Shown here: piece after piece, positions 36,276 through 46,400 of the stretch
Numbering within the stretch: the stretch's first letter is position 1
Layout: every line of letters begins with the position of its first letter
DNA from: Neomesorhizobium sp963726065
GTDB taxonomy: Bacteria; Pseudomonadota; Alphaproteobacteria; Rhizobiales; Rhizobiaceae
NCBI GenBank assembly: GCA_963726065.1
Contig: CAVSAU010000015.1
Coordinates: 1-64,000, forward strand
Direction: 5' to 3'
Length of the DNA stretch: 64,000 nt
Position numbers and translations under genes: made by a program
Notes under the pieces: generated by a model
What the model was told of the DNA's origin: nothing
The model's database searches: none
The model's input: only the letters and a program-made list of their open reading frames with translations

Positions 36276-36770
36276 ATGAACCCGAAACAAACTCCGCCTC
36301 TCGATTCGATTGACCGCCACCTGCTTGACGCCTTGCAGCGCGATGCGCGCGCCAAGATGGAACTTCTTGCGGCCGAGGTGGGCCTGTCGGCTTCCGCCGT
36401 GCAGCGGCGCATCGTGCGCCTGCGTGAAGCGGGCGTCATCGTCGGCGAACGCATGGTGCTCGATCCGCGGTCCGCTGGCAGCCCAATCACCGTGATTGTC
36501 GAGCTTATGCTGGAGCGCGAACGGGCGGCGCTAACCGACGGACTGAAACGCTGGCTGCTTGCAGCCGACGAAGTGCAATCTGCCTGGGGTGTCACTGGCG
36601 AGACGGATTTCGTGCTCGTTGTCACCGCTCCCGATCTCGAATCCTACGAGCGTTTCACCCGCCGCATGATGGACGACAACGAGGTCATCCGGGAGTTCCG
36701 CAGCAGCATCGCCCTCAATCGGCTGAAGCATTCGCTGTTCGTGCCGGTGCTTGCCGGCGCCGGGAACTGA
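36276..36770 (+). CDS. Lrp/AsnC-family transcriptional regulator
   Basis: 164 residues: helix-turn-helix (DSIDRHLLDALQRDARAKM; LSASAVQRRIVRLREAGVI) and a RAM ligand-binding domain (VQSAWGVTGETDFVLVVTAP). Lrp-type regulators sense amino acids and often control the adjacent divergent gene, here the PLP dehydratase. The ligand is unknown. Confidence 0.92.
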   Translation: MNPKQTPPLDSIDRHLLDALQRDARAKMELLAAEVGLSASAVQRRIVRLREAGVIVGERMVLDPRSAGSPITVIVELMLERERAALTDGLKRWLLAADEVQSAWGVTGETDFVLVVTAPDLESYERFTRRMMDDNEVIREFRSSIALNRLKHSLFVPVLAGAGN

Positions 36771-36899
36771 GGCGACAGTCGCTGACCGACGATGAGGGCG
36801 GGTTTGCCTCGCCCGTTCCTTCCGCGCACGCCCAACGGTGGACGCCGCGCCACCCGGCCTTTATGTGGGTGCCGAAGAGCGAGATATGAGGCGAAGCAT

Positions 36900-37541
36900 A
36901 TGGGCCAGTTGAATGCCGGGATCGTCCCGGTCACTCCATTCCAGCAGAACTGCACGATCCTGTTCGACACGGACGACAAGACAGGGGTCGTGGTGGATCC
37001 GGGCGGCGATATCGAAAACATTCTGAAGGTGCTCGATGATAACCAGATCGCGGTCGTCGCCATCTGGCTTACCCACGGCCATATCGACCATGCCGGCGGC
37101 GCGATGGATCTGAAGGAGCGGCTGGGCATCGAGATCATAGGCCCGCATGAGGACGACCTTCCGCTGCTCGCCAACCTGGAAAACCAGGCCTTGCGGTTCG
37201 GCCTCACCGATCCGGTCCGGAATTGCGTGCCAGACCGTTTCCTCAAGGAGGGCGATGTCGTCTCGTTCGGAAGCCATGCGTTCAGCGTGCTGCATTGCCC
37301 GGGCCATGCGCCGGGTCACGTTGTTTATTTCAACCCGGTGGCGAAATTCGCGCATGTCGGCGACGTGCTGTTTCGCGGCTCGGTCGGCCGCACCGACCTG
37401 CCGGGCGGCAGCCACGAGACGCTGATCCGCTCGATCAGGGAGAAGCTGTTGCCGCTGGGCGACGACATTGGCTTCATCTGTGGTCATGGTCCGGGCGGGC
37501 GTTTCGGCGAGGAGCGGCGGACCAACCCGTTCCTGACCTGA
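36900..37541 (+). CDS. Metallo-beta-lactamase-fold hydrolase (glyoxalase II-like)
   Basis: 213 residues from the ATG at 36900. The zinc motif THGHIDHAGG is followed by LHCPGHAPGHVVYF, VGDVLFRGSVGRTDLPGG and ICGHGPGG, the ligand set of the YcbL/GloB-like group. Such enzymes hydrolyse thioesters such as S-lactoylglutathione; the substrate here is not proved. A bidirectional terminator follows. Confidence 0.88.
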   Translation: MGQLNAGIVPVTPFQQNCTILFDTDDKTGVVVDPGGDIENILKVLDDNQIAVVAIWLTHGHIDHAGGAMDLKERLGIEIIGPHEDDLPLLANLENQALRFGLTDPVRNCVPDRFLKEGDVVSFGSHAFSVLHCPGHAPGHVVYFNPVAKFAHVGDVLFRGSVGRTDLPGGSHETLIRSIREKLLPLGDDIGFICGHGPGGRFGEERRTNPFLT

Positions 37542-37553
37542 CCGCGGCCACAA

Positions 37554-37577
37554 AAAACCCCGCCGAGGCGGGGTTTT
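37554..37577. terminator. Bidirectional terminator
   Basis: AAAACCCCGCC (37554-37564) pairs with GGCGGGGTTTT (37567-37577), between two convergent genes. Confidence 0.9.
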
Positions 37578-37600
37578 CCTTGTTTGCGACGCCGGATCGG

Positions 37601-37996
37601 TCAGCGGCAGAAACGCTCGCGGCCGTCATATCCAACGAAGGTGCCGGTGTCGGGGTCAAAGCTCCGGTAGCGGCTGCTGCAATAGCGGTACCACTCGCGG
37701 CTCCACGGCTCAGCCCTGCGCACGTAGCGCGGCTCTTCGTAGGTGCGGACATAATTGTAGCGGCGAACCGGGGCGGGTTCGTAATAGTCGTCGTAGTAGA
37801 TCGGCTCGCGATAGCGCGGCTGGGCAAGCGCGCCGCCGATCAAGGCGCCGGCCGCTAGGCCGATCACGCCGGCTGCGACGGCATCGCCATTGTTGCTATG
37901 GCGCCAATGGTCGCCAGCTTGTGCCGCGGGCATCGCGGCAAGCGTCGTAGCGCCAAGCGCAACTGCAAGCACGGCGGTCTTCAGAAAGCGGTTCAT
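37601..37996 (-). CDS. Exported BA14K-like protein
   Basis: 131 residues from the ATG at 37996. A signal peptide (KTAVLAVALGATTLAAMPAAQA) is followed by a Gly-rich hydrophobic segment (AAGVIGLAAGALIGGALA), a Tyr/Arg-rich linker and a C-terminal motif WYRYCSSRYRSFDPDTGTFVGYDG, typical of the BA14K/lectin-like family of Rhizobiales first described in Brucella. Two cysteines could form a disulfide. Role unknown, surface-associated. Confidence 0.82.
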   Translation of the reverse strand: MNRFLKTAVLAVALGATTLAAMPAAQAGDHWRHSNNGDAVAAGVIGLAAGALIGGALAQPRYREPIYYDDYYEPAPVRRYNYVRTYEEPRYVRRAEPWSREWYRYCSSRYRSFDPDTGTFVGYDGRERFCR

Positions 37997-38350
37997 CTCT
38001 ATTCTCCTTGGCGTTGCCTGCTTGAGAGCCACAGGCCAACGTTCTTTTCGAAAATAGGCTGGCCTATCTGAACACAAGCTGAACGGCCGCCTTGCCAGTT
38101 TGTTCCGTCACGATATGGCGGGAATTTGTGGCAAATCGGCGTCAGGGCAGACTTCGCCTGGATTTTGGGCCAACGACCTGCCGCATAATTTCCGAGCCAG
38201 AAGAGATTCCCCGGGCAAAAATCATTTGGCAAGCGTAGCCCTTTGCACGCCTGAGTAGACAGGTGGAGCAGCAATACACGGATAAGTCGATCTGAACGAT
38301 ACAACCACAATTCCCCGCAACGGGAACGTCGCGGGGCTGCCTGCGATTTT
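37997..38350. other. Gene-free stretch upstream of the BA14K-like gene
   Basis: Holds the BA14K-like leader and promoter (minus strand). No further gene, hairpin with T tract or RNA family was recognised. Confidence 0.4.
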
Positions 38351-38401
38351 CCGGGATCGACCGATCCCGGAACTCAGGTCACCGGTCGGCTCAGCCGACC
38401 G
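38351..38401 (-). repeat. Two tandem perfect hairpins at the 3' end of the first cold-shock gene
   Basis: CGGTCGGC (38383-38390) pairs with GCCGACCG (38394-38401), and the three-base loop is the TGA stop codon. A second perfect dyad, CCGGGATCG-AC-CGATCCCGG, lies at 38351-38370. Neither has a T tract; they may stabilise the mRNA end or assist termination. Confidence 0.55.
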
Positions 38402-38603
38402 AGAGATTGACCGCTTTCGGACCCTTGCCGCGCTTGTCCGGCTCGGTATCGAATGTCACTTTCTGTCCATCCTCAAGACCGGGTAGGCCAGAGGCCTGCA
38501 CAGCCGAGATGTGGACGAAGACATCCTTCTGCCCGTCATCCGGCGTAATGAAGCCGAAGCCTTTGGCGTGATTGAAGAATTTGACAGTGCCGGTCTGCGG
38601 CAT
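38391..38603 (-). CDS. Cold-shock protein (CspA family), copy 1
   Basis: 70 residues from the ATG at 38603. Single cold-shock domain with RNP1 KGFGFITP and RNP2 VFVHIS; ends GKGPKAVNLSVG. These OB-fold RNA chaperones melt mRNA structure. A second similar gene lies 540 bases upstream on the same strand, from a tandem duplication with substantial divergence. Confidence 0.93.
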   Translation of the reverse strand: MPQTGTVKFFNHAKGFGFITPDDGQKDVFVHISAVQASGLPGLEDGQKVTFDTEPDKRGKGPKAVNLSVG

Positions 38604-39060
38604 TGGGAAACTCCTTATTTCTCCCATTGGTATTCACGTGCGGGGTCGGACCCAACACGATGTCGGTCGTTCACTGGAGGAGAAGAAACAGTTTCCCCGC
38701 GCCGGAGCTAACATCGAAGCCCTCTCTTCGCGAGTTACCCAGGCGGCCATTGGCCGTCATGAGCGCATGCCATTCCAGTCTCCGGGCCGGCAAATGCCCG
38801 AACGCCAATTTTCTCCTTTATTTTAGCGCCTGGCACAAGAAAAAGTTTTGCCGGGACTGTTGCTTCGTGTCGATTGGCGAAGACGCAGCGTCGGCCAGCA
38901 AGAGAACCGCCGGCGCATCACTGTTCCGGTGTCATTATTCGCAGTAACGCGCCGGCCCGATCTGGATACAGTTGGCCGGCCGCGACCGACCGGGTTGAAC
39001 TGGCTGTATAATCACGCGGCAATTGGGGCCTGTGGAGCAGAGTTCAATATGGCAGCGGCA
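38604..39060. other. Gene-free stretch between the two cold-shock genes
   Basis: Contains the leader and promoter of copy 1. Long untranslated leaders are usual for csp genes, but I could not define a thermosensor structure. No small gene was recognised. Confidence 0.4.
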
Positions 39061-39096
39061 AAAGAAAAGCACGGATGGACATGCCAAGCCGTGCCT
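39061..39096 (-). terminator. Terminator of the second cold-shock gene
   Basis: Read on the minus strand, GCACGG and CCGTGC enclose a loop that can pair further internally, followed by TTTTCTTT (39061-39068). Confidence 0.75.
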
Positions 39097-39141
39097 TTCC
39101 ATTCGATGCAACCGCTCCCGCAAGGAGCGAAGGGCTGTGCC

Positions 39142-39354
39142 TCAGCCGGCGCGCAGGTTGACCGCCTTCGGACCTTTGCCCATGCGGTCTGGCTCGACGT
39201 CGAAGGTGACCTTCTGGCCATCGACGAGGGTGCGCAGGCCGGAGGCCTCGATCGCGGAGATGTGGACGAACACGTCCTTGGCGCCGCCATCCGGCGTGAT
39301 GAAGCCGAAGCCTTTGGTTGCGTTGAAGAACTTTACGGTACCGGTCTGGGCCAT
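39142..39354 (-). CDS. Cold-shock protein (CspA family), copy 2
   Basis: 70 residues from the ATG at 39354. RNP1 is KGFGFITP and RNP2 VFVHIS, ending GKGPKAVNLRAG. It is closely similar to copy 1 at the N-terminus and differs in the loop AIEASGLRTLVDG. It has its own terminator. Confidence 0.93.
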   Translation of the reverse strand: MAQTGTVKFFNATKGFGFITPDGGAKDVFVHISAIEASGLRTLVDGQKVTFDVEPDRMGKGPKAVNLRAG

Positions 39355-39727
39355 TGGGAGAACTCCTTCACCCGTTTCGATTTTCCGGCCCTCTCCGCCC
39401 GAGCGCGAAGGAAAGTCCGGCAGTTTTCTTGGCGGCCATGCATTCGCGCATGATTTGGAACCCCGCGCCAAAAGCAGGGCCGTCAGATATTCACAGTGTC
39501 GGGGAAAGGGTCGCTCAAACGTTCCAGTCTCCGGGTCAGCAAATGCCCGAACACGAAATTTATGACACGGAAAAGTTACCGCCGCAAGATCATCCGTAAA
39601 TTCAGAGGCTTGCCGCCGACTAACAAAGCGCTGCGACACTCTGCTCATCTTTATTTTTCCTCCGATTCAACGCAGATTGCGTCGTTTGAAAACCTCCCGG
39701 AAACCCGTCTTGCCCTTCTCCATCGAA
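39355..39727. other. Gene-free stretch between csp copy 2 and the SemiSWEET gene
   Basis: Divergent leader region. No convincing promoter pair or RNA structure found. In-frame codons upstream of 39728 include a possible TTG start at 39710 for the SemiSWEET. Confidence 0.4.
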
Positions 39728-39967
39728 ATGGTTGGCGCGCTTGCTGCCGCCGTTACCACGCTGTGCTGGCTGCCGCAGATCGCCAAGATGATCCGCGAAA
39801 GGCAGACGCAGGGCGTCTTGCTCGTCGCCAACCTGGTGCTTTCCACCGGTCTTGTCCTGTGGATGGTCTATGGCGTGCTCATCAGCTCGTGGCCGGTCAT
39901 CGTGGCGAATGCCATCACGCTGGCGCTCATCCTCGCCATCGTCGGGCTGAAGCTTCGTTATGGCTGA
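39728..39967 (+). CDS. SemiSWEET sugar transporter (PQ-loop/MtN3 family)
   Basis: 79 residues from the ATG at 39728 (a TTG at 39710 would add six). Three hydrophobic helices are present with the PQ motif TTLCWLPQIAKMIRERQTQG in the first and LWMVYGVLISSWPVIVAN in the second and third. SemiSWEETs dimerise to move sugars along their gradient. It is a single-gene unit. Confidence 0.85.
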   Translation: MVGALAAAVTTLCWLPQIAKMIRERQTQGVLLVANLVLSTGLVLWMVYGVLISSWPVIVANAITLALILAIVGLKLRYG

Positions 39968-39984
39968 GATGCCGGCGGGCGCAA

Positions 39985-41055
39985 TCAGGTTCCCGCCACG
40001 GTTGGCCTGCGGAAGCCCAACACTCGGGAAAGCCGGTCGGCCACCTTATCCCTGAGCGTTCCGTTCAGACGGCCGATGCCTACCAGCCTTTCACGATGGC
40101 GCTCGCGCAGCCGCATGAACGGCACCATTTCATAGGCGGCGACGCGGCCCATGCTCAGTCTGTCCGCGCTGATGTCGGCCACCAGCATGGCGCCGATGCG
40201 GCCGGGCCACGGCTGGCGGGCGAAGGCCGTGCCGAGGAAATCCCCCAGCCCATAGGCGACGACTGTGTCGCCGATGCGCTCCAGCGGCTGCACGACATGC
40301 GCATGGTGTCCAGCGATCAGCCCGATGCCTTGCGCCGCAAGCCGGTGCGCCAGCGCGCGGGTGCCGGTGCGGGGAAAATGGCAGAACTCCCAGTCCCAAT
40401 GCGGCACCGCGCACAAGAGGTCCGCCTGCACCGAGCAGACCGAGCGCCAGTCGTCCCTGGCCAGTTTTTTCGTCATTACCACGCGGCGGGCGAACTTCCG
40501 CAAATCGGCGTTGCGCCAATCGGTAAAGGCAACCAACCCGATGGTCACCCCCTCGACGGCAAGCGTGGTCACCGGAGTATGGTCGGTGGTGCCTATGGTG
40601 CGGATGCCGAGCGAGCGCAGGGTGGCGCGTGTCTCGGCGAAACCGTCGGTACCCTGGTCGAGCACATGGTTGTTGGCGAGCGACAGCACCAGCCGGTCGG
40701 CATCGACGTCCATCGCGGCGAGCAAGCCGAGCAGGAAGCCGGCATCCATGGCGTGAAGGGTGCCGAGCCGTGTCCGCAGCGGCGCCCGCCGTCTGCCTAC
40801 CACCGGGCTTTCGCAATTGCCCACCACAAGGTCGGCCGATGCAATGACGGCGGCGAGATTCTCGTCGATCTCTGGCGCCTGCCGGTTGGCCACCGCCGAA
40901 ATGTCGCCCAGGAAAACCAGACGCACGGTTTTTTGCGGCGGCTGCGCCATCAGGCGGCCGGCCGGTGCTGCGAAGCCAGTTATGTCGCCGCCCAGCGATG
41001 GCCGCAGAAATCGGGGCAGCCACGACAGCCGATAAGGCAAGGGAAAATTGGACAC
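39985..41055 (-). CDS. CapA-family metallophosphoesterase-like protein
   Basis: 356 residues. CapA/PgsA landmarks include LVFLGDISAVANRQAPEI, VVGNCESPVVG, VLSLANNHVLDQGTDGF, GHHAHVVQPLE and VVAYGLGDFLG, which carry the metal ligands of the calcineurin-like fold. CapA homologues act in polyglutamate capsule synthesis, but many stand-alone homologues have no known role. No signal peptide is evident. Confidence 0.82.
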   Translation of the reverse strand: MSNFPLPYRLSWLPRFLRPSLGGDITGFAAPAGRLMAQPPQKTVRLVFLGDISAVANRQAPEIDENLAAVIASADLVVGNCESPVVGRRRAPLRTRLGTLHAMDAGFLLGLLAAMDVDADRLVLSLANNHVLDQGTDGFAETRATLRSLGIRTIGTTDHTPVTTLAVEGVTIGLVAFTDWRNADLRKFARRVVMTKKLARDDWRSVCSVQADLLCAVPHWDWEFCHFPRTGTRALAHRLAAQGIGLIAGHHAHVVQPLERIGDTVVAYGLGDFLGTAFARQPWPGRIGAMLVADISADRLSMGRVAAYEMVPFMRLRERHRERLVGIGRLNGTLRDKVADRLSRVLGFRRPTVAGT

Positions 41056-41359
41056 CGAGGCAATCCGTTTTTGCAGACGGCAAACTAGAGCATTTTGCAG
41101 CCAGGTGGAATCACCTGGCGTCGCTCAATGCAGCTAACCAACAGATAAAGCTGAATGCCGGTTCAATTTGAATGCGTTCCGCGCTGGTCATTGCGTTACC
41201 ACTATTACAATTTTCCCGGCTCCGGCCGGGAGCAGAAGGACAAGGACCACGCTGGATGCATGCACGGCTTGCATTGCGGTTGCCACAAAAACGCTTCAAA
41301 ACCATCGCGGGAGTCGCAGCATCGCGAGACGCTTGTTTTCGCGGCAATTTCGAGCGGAG
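41056..41359. other. Intergenic region between capA-like and the exported-protein gene
   Basis: Contains the perfect dyad TCCCGGC-TCCG-GCCGGGA at 41214-41231. No clear promoter boxes; no gene recognised. Confidence 0.4.
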
Positions 41360-42622
41360 ATGCGCGTGAAACGGTTTTCTTTCTGGCTGCTGCCGTTGAT
41401 GGGCTTGGTTCTAGCGGGCGCGCCGGCTTGGGCCGACACCGCGACCGCCACGCAGGCGCTGTTCAGCGCCAAGTCGGTGGCTGATCGCGACGCGGCGATC
41501 GAGGAACTGGAGAATGCCGACCCGCAGGATCCGCTGGTGCCTTACGCACTTGGCGCCGCCGGGTTTTTCCAATCGCTTGAGAACTTGGCGACGAAGCTCA
41601 ACCGCCATGGTTTCGAGAGCCCGCAATCCTTCATGTTGCCGCTGCTACGGTTGCCGGTGCCGTCGCGCGCCGAACCCGAACCGCTGACCTACGAGGGCTT
41701 CCGCGCCATCCTCGTCGAATTTCGCGACGGCATGGAGGCGGCCGCCGCCAAACTCGACACAGTGCCGGCCGGCGCCGACATCGGCGTCGTCGCCGACCTC
41801 ACCAAACTCGGCATCGACCTCGACGGCGATGCCGCCATCGCACCGACTGAAAGTTTCGCCGCCATCATGGCGGCGATGAGCGGCCGCGGCGCCGATCCGT
41901 CGACGCCTGCTCCCGATCTTGTGTTCCGTTTCGACCGCGCCGACGGCTACTGGCTGCAGGGCTATGCGAACTTCCTGGTCGCCCAGGCCGATTTCTGGCT
42001 CGCGCACGATTTCCAGAATGCCTTCGACGGCAGCTTCCACATGTTCTTCCCGCGCTCCAGCCTGCCGCTCCAGCAGCTGCTGGTGCCGACGCCGGAAGAC
42101 GCGCAGTTCAGCATATTCATGTCGGAGTGGCGGCTGGCTGATTTCGTCTCCTTCATCCACCTGGTCAACTGGCCGGTCGTCGAACCGGAGCGTCGGCAGA
42201 CGGCGCGGCTGAAACTGCTCGAAATGATCCGCCTCTCCCGCGAGGACTGGAAGGCCATCCGCGCCGAGACAGACAACGACCGTGAATGGCTTCCCGGCCC
42301 TCAGCAGAAGGGCGTCAATCCCTTGACCGGCCTGGAAGTCGGCGAGGAACAGGTCACCGCCTGGCTCGATGCGCTGCAGATGGCGGAGGACCTGCTGGAG
42401 GGCAGCGTGCTGTTGCCGCATTTCCGCATCCCGACGAAGGGCATCAACATGAAGGCCTTCTTCGACGCGCCGCAGACCTTCGACCTGGTGCTGGCGATTA
42501 CCGGGCCGGGCATGGTGCCGTATCTGGAAAACGGCACGCTGATCACCGGCGAGGATTTTTCCCGCATCCGCCAGCAGTTCGGCGGCGCCGGCTTCCTGTC
42601 CTTCGCCTTGTGGTTCAATTAA
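41360..42622 (+). CDS. Large exported protein of unknown function
   Basis: 420 residues from the ATG at 41360. The signal peptide (FWLLPLMGLVLAGAPAWA) is cleaved after residue 25. The mature part is mostly helical with DAAIEELENADPQDPLVPYA, YWLQGYANFLVAQADFWLAHDFQNAF, LADFVSFIHLVNWPVVEPER and FRIPTKGINMKAFFDAP, ending GGAGFLSFALWFN. I do not recognise the family. Codon use matches the chromosome, so it is a real, long gene, apparently transcribed alone. Confidence 0.85.
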   Translation: MRVKRFSFWLLPLMGLVLAGAPAWADTATATQALFSAKSVADRDAAIEELENADPQDPLVPYALGAAGFFQSLENLATKLNRHGFESPQSFMLPLLRLPVPSRAEPEPLTYEGFRAILVEFRDGMEAAAAKLDTVPAGADIGVVADLTKLGIDLDGDAAIAPTESFAAIMAAMSGRGADPSTPAPDLVFRFDRADGYWLQGYANFLVAQADFWLAHDFQNAFDGSFHMFFPRSSLPLQQLLVPTPEDAQFSIFMSEWRLADFVSFIHLVNWPVVEPERRQTARLKLLEMIRLSREDWKAIRAETDNDREWLPGPQQKGVNPLTGLEVGEEQVTAWLDALQMAEDLLEGSVLLPHFRIPTKGINMKAFFDAPQTFDLVLAITGPGMVPYLENGTLITGEDFSRIRQQFGGAGFLSFALWFN

Positions 42623-42999
42623 CCTGATGCGGACGTTGTGTGCATGCATCAAAGACCTCATGCCAGATAAAACTGGATTGATCTGCGCTCCGCCTCATAG
42701 GTCGAATCGCTGCCGGGCTGCGGTATCAAGGGATAGAGGTGACGATCCGCTATGCTATTCCGTGGGTGTTCCCATTGTAGGGACAGATCATTGCGATAAT
42801 CCCATATTTGGAAAGATAATTTCCGGCTTTGGCAGCTAATCGGGAAGTGGGTGACCGGTTTTTTGCCGGGTAAAGGTTTGATGCCAACGCGACCTAAACT
42901 GCACGATATGCGCCACACAGTTTGGCGTGACTAAGATTGAGCTGCAGCAGTTCGAATTTGCCTTGCAACGCACCGTGGCATGACCGCGTGGAGGATGTC
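42623..42999. other. AT-richer gene-free stretch
   Basis: No conserved coding sequence. GC is visibly lower than in the flanks. Together with the aldehyde dehydrogenase relic to its right this looks like a site of past insertion and decay. Confidence 0.4.
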
Positions 43000-43325
43000 A
43001 TGGCATCTCAGTCAAAGGCTCGACATTGGATTGGCGAAGAGTGGGTTGACGCCGAGGATAGATTGGAGAGCATCAACGCGGCGAGACAATAGCGACTTAC
43101 ACCGAAGCGACGGAGAAAGAAGCGTCGCAAGCGATTGCCGTTGCGCTCAAAGCCTTTCGAGAAACGGATTGGCGCGAAAACCGCCGCTTGAGGGCAAGCG
43201 GATTTTCACCCGTTAGTGTCGGCGGCATCGACAAGTCTATTCGAATCGAGGTCGGTGGCGACCTGCACGAGTTCGGCGGGCTGGGCAAGCTAGTGCCCGT
43301 CGAGGAGGCGAAGGCAGCGCTTTGA
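43000..43325 (+). pseudogene. Aldehyde dehydrogenase N-terminal relic
   Basis: The ATG at 43000 follows GAGGAT and opens ARHWIGEEWVDAEDRLESIN, the usual N-terminus of aldehyde dehydrogenases. A small deletion then changes frame to TIATYTEATEKEASQAIAVA and FRETDWRENRRLR. After about 43195 the similarity stops and an unrelated short tail (IRIEVGGDLHEFGGLGKLV) runs to a TGA at 43325. The catalytic domain is absent. This is a genuine relic: it has lost most of its length and has a multi-base deletion. Confidence 0.75.
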
Positions 43326-43381
43326 GCAAAATCTCGGCGTTGCATCATCAAGGGTTCTAGCGCCGGAACGGTGAGCTCTTC

Positions 43382-43421
43382 AAAATCACCTCCTGACACC
43401 CCTCTGTCAGGAGGTGGTTTT
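43382..43421. terminator. Strong bidirectional terminator upstream of uvrB
   Basis: CACCTCCTGACA (43387-43398) and TGTCAGGAGGTG (43405-43416) are perfect complements with a six-base loop. Flanking AAAAT and GTTTT extend the stem. Confidence 0.85.
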
Positions 43422-43483
43422 GGCGATCGGCTTTTGCCCGGCCTGCTCTTTCCATTTCCGGCGATTCTTCCCATATTGGCGGT

Positions 43484-46400
43484 ATGGCAAAATCTCCCGA
43501 GCAAAAGTCCTCCGGCGCAAAACCCGGTGACCGCGAGCCGCGTGGCGCACAGCGTCGCGGCAATGGCGTCACTGATTATCTAGATGCCTCGCAGCCGCTG
43601 CATCGCGGCAGCTTCGAGGAAGCGCCGCAGCCTGCGTTGTCCGGCGCGCCGCTGACCGGTTCGCTGTCGGACTGGGCCGAGCAGATCGAGCGCGAAGCGG
43701 AACGGAAGCCTTCGAAGCCCAAAAAAGTCCCCGAACGCTCGTCTGCCCCGACCAAGACTGCGCGCGGCACTTCGATGGGTGGCGCTGCTTCCGCCAGGGA
43801 GCGGGCCGCCGTCGGCCTCAATCCGGTCGCGGGCCTCGATATCTCGCTGGAGGATGCCGAGACACTGTCCAACAGCGGCGTCACCGCGACGGTTGCGGCG
43901 CTGTCGGCGCTTATCGAAAGCGGTAACCCGCTGCACAAGAACGGTGAATTGTGGGTGCCGCACCGGCCGGCTCGCCCGGAAAAGTCGGAAGGCGGCATCG
44001 CCATAAAGATGGTGTCGGATTTCGAGCCGGCAGGTGACCAGCCCACCGCCATCAAGGATCTGGTCGAAGGCGTCGACAATGCCGACCGCACCCAGGTGCT
44101 GCTCGGCGTCACCGGCTCCGGCAAGACTTTCACAATGGCCAAGGTGATCGAGGAGACGCAGCGTCCGGCTCTCATCCTGGCGCCTAACAAGACGCTTGCC
44201 GCTCAGCTCTACGCTGAGTTCAAGAAATTCTTCCCCGACAATGCGGTGGAATATTTCGTCTCCTACTACGACTACTACCAGCCAGAGGCCTATGTTCCCC
44301 GCACCGACACCTTCATCGAGAAGGAAAGCTCCATCAACGAGCAGATCGACCGGATGCGCCATTCGGCGACGCGATCGCTGCTGGAGCGCGACGACGTTAT
44401 CATCGTCGCCTCGGTGTCGTGTATCTACGGTATCGGCTCGGTCGAGACCTATACGGCGATGACCTTCCAGATGGAGATCGGCGACCGCCTCGACCAGCGG
44501 GCGCTGCTCGCCGATCTTGTCGCACAGCAATACAAGCGGCAGGACATCAACTTCGTGCGCGGCTCGTTCCGGGTGCGCGGCGACACGATCGAGATCTTTC
44601 CGGCCCACCTCGAGGATCGCGCCTGGCGCATCTCGCTGTTCGGCGACGAGATCGAGAGCATTACCGAGTTTGATCCGCTCACCGGGCAGAAGACCGGCGA
44701 CCTGAAGTCGGTGAAAATCTACGCCAACTCGCATTACGTGACGCCACGGCCGACGCTCAACCAGGCGATCAAGTCGATCAAGGAAGAGCTGCAGCACCGT
44801 CTCGCCGAACTGGAGAAGGCCGGCCGGCTGCTCGAAGCGCAGCGGCTGGAACAGCGGACCCGCTTCGACCTGGAGATGCTGGAGGCCACGGGCTCGTGCG
44901 CCGGCATCGAGAACTATTCGCGTTATCTGACCGGTCGCCGCCCTGGCGATCCGCCGCCCACCTTGTTCGAATACATCCCTGACAACGCGCTGGTCTTCGT
45001 CGACGAAAGCCACGTAACCGTGCCGCAGATCGGCGGCATGTACCGGGGCGACTTCCGGCGCAAGGCGACGCTCGCCGAATACGGGTTCCGGCTGCCGTCC
45101 TGCATGGACAACCGGCCGCTGCGTTTCGAGGAATGGGACGCCATGCGCCCGCTTTCGGTTGCCGTGTCGGCGACGCCCGGTGGCTGGGAGATGGAACAGT
45201 CCGGCGGCGTCTTCGCCGAGCAGGTTATTCGCCCGACCGGCCTGATCGACCCGCCGGTCGAGGTGCGCCCGGCCAAGACGCAGGTCGACGATGTCGTCGG
45301 CGAAATCCGCGAGACCACGGCCAAGGGCTACCGAACCCTGTGCACCGTGCTGACCAAGCGCATGGCCGAGGACCTCACCGAGTACCTGCACGAGCAGGGC
45401 ATCCGCGTGCGCTACATGCACTCCGACATCGACACGCTGGAGCGCATCGAGATCCTGCGCGACCTGCGCCTCGGCGCCTTCGACGTTCTGGTCGGCATCA
45501 ATCTTTTGCGCGAGGGCCTCGACATCCCCGAATGCGGTTTCGTCGCCATCCTCGATGCGGACAAGGAAGGTTTCCTGCGCTCCGAAACCTCGCTCATCCA
45601 GACCATCGGCCGCGCGGCGCGCAATGTCGACGGCAAGGTCATCCTCTACGCCGACCAGATCACCGGTTCGATGGAGAGGGCGATGGCCGAGACCAACCGC
45701 CGCCGCGAGAAGCAGATGGCGTGGAACGAGGCAAACGGCATCACCCCGGAATCGGTGAAGTCGCGCATCTCCGACATTCTGGACTCGGTCTACGAGCAGG
45801 ATCATGTGCGGGCCGATATCTCGCAGTTCACCGACGACGCCGGCGCCATGATGGGCAACAACCTGAAGACCCATCTCGAAGCGCTGACCAAGCAGATGCG
45901 CGACGCCGCTGCCGATCTCGACTTCGAGAAGGCGGCCCGCCTGCGCGACGAGATCAAGCGGCTTCGCGAGCTCGAACTGTCGATCTCCGACGACCCGCTG
46001 GCCAGATATGCCGAAAGCGAGAGCCCGGTCTCGGGCCGCGAGAAGGGAAAGCACAACAAGGGTGCGGCGAAGCATCGGACAGCCGAGGAGCAGGATCGAT
46101 TCCGCAGACTGGATGCCGCCCGCGCCGCCGAGGCTGCGGCGAAGGCTGCCAGGCCCAACCTGTTCCGCAAGCCGCATCTCGACGAAATGGGCGGCGACGG
46201 CGTCGTACCAGTCAAGCGCGAGCCGCTGTTCAGGAAACCCTCTCTCGAAAATATGGGGCCCGGAACCGACGCGGTGACGCCCGCGGGCGCGATCTCCCGT
46301 TCGCTGTTCAAGAAGCAGACGGCAGCGGAGGCGCACGGCTCAGACTTCGGCACGCCGGACGATCGCGGGCGCAGCTCGAGCGGTCGACTGACCGCCGCAC

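Noticed and set aside
43580..46336. A 918-codon minus-strand open frame
   Set aside because: Antisense to uvrB, with no motifs; long antisense frames are expected at this GC content.
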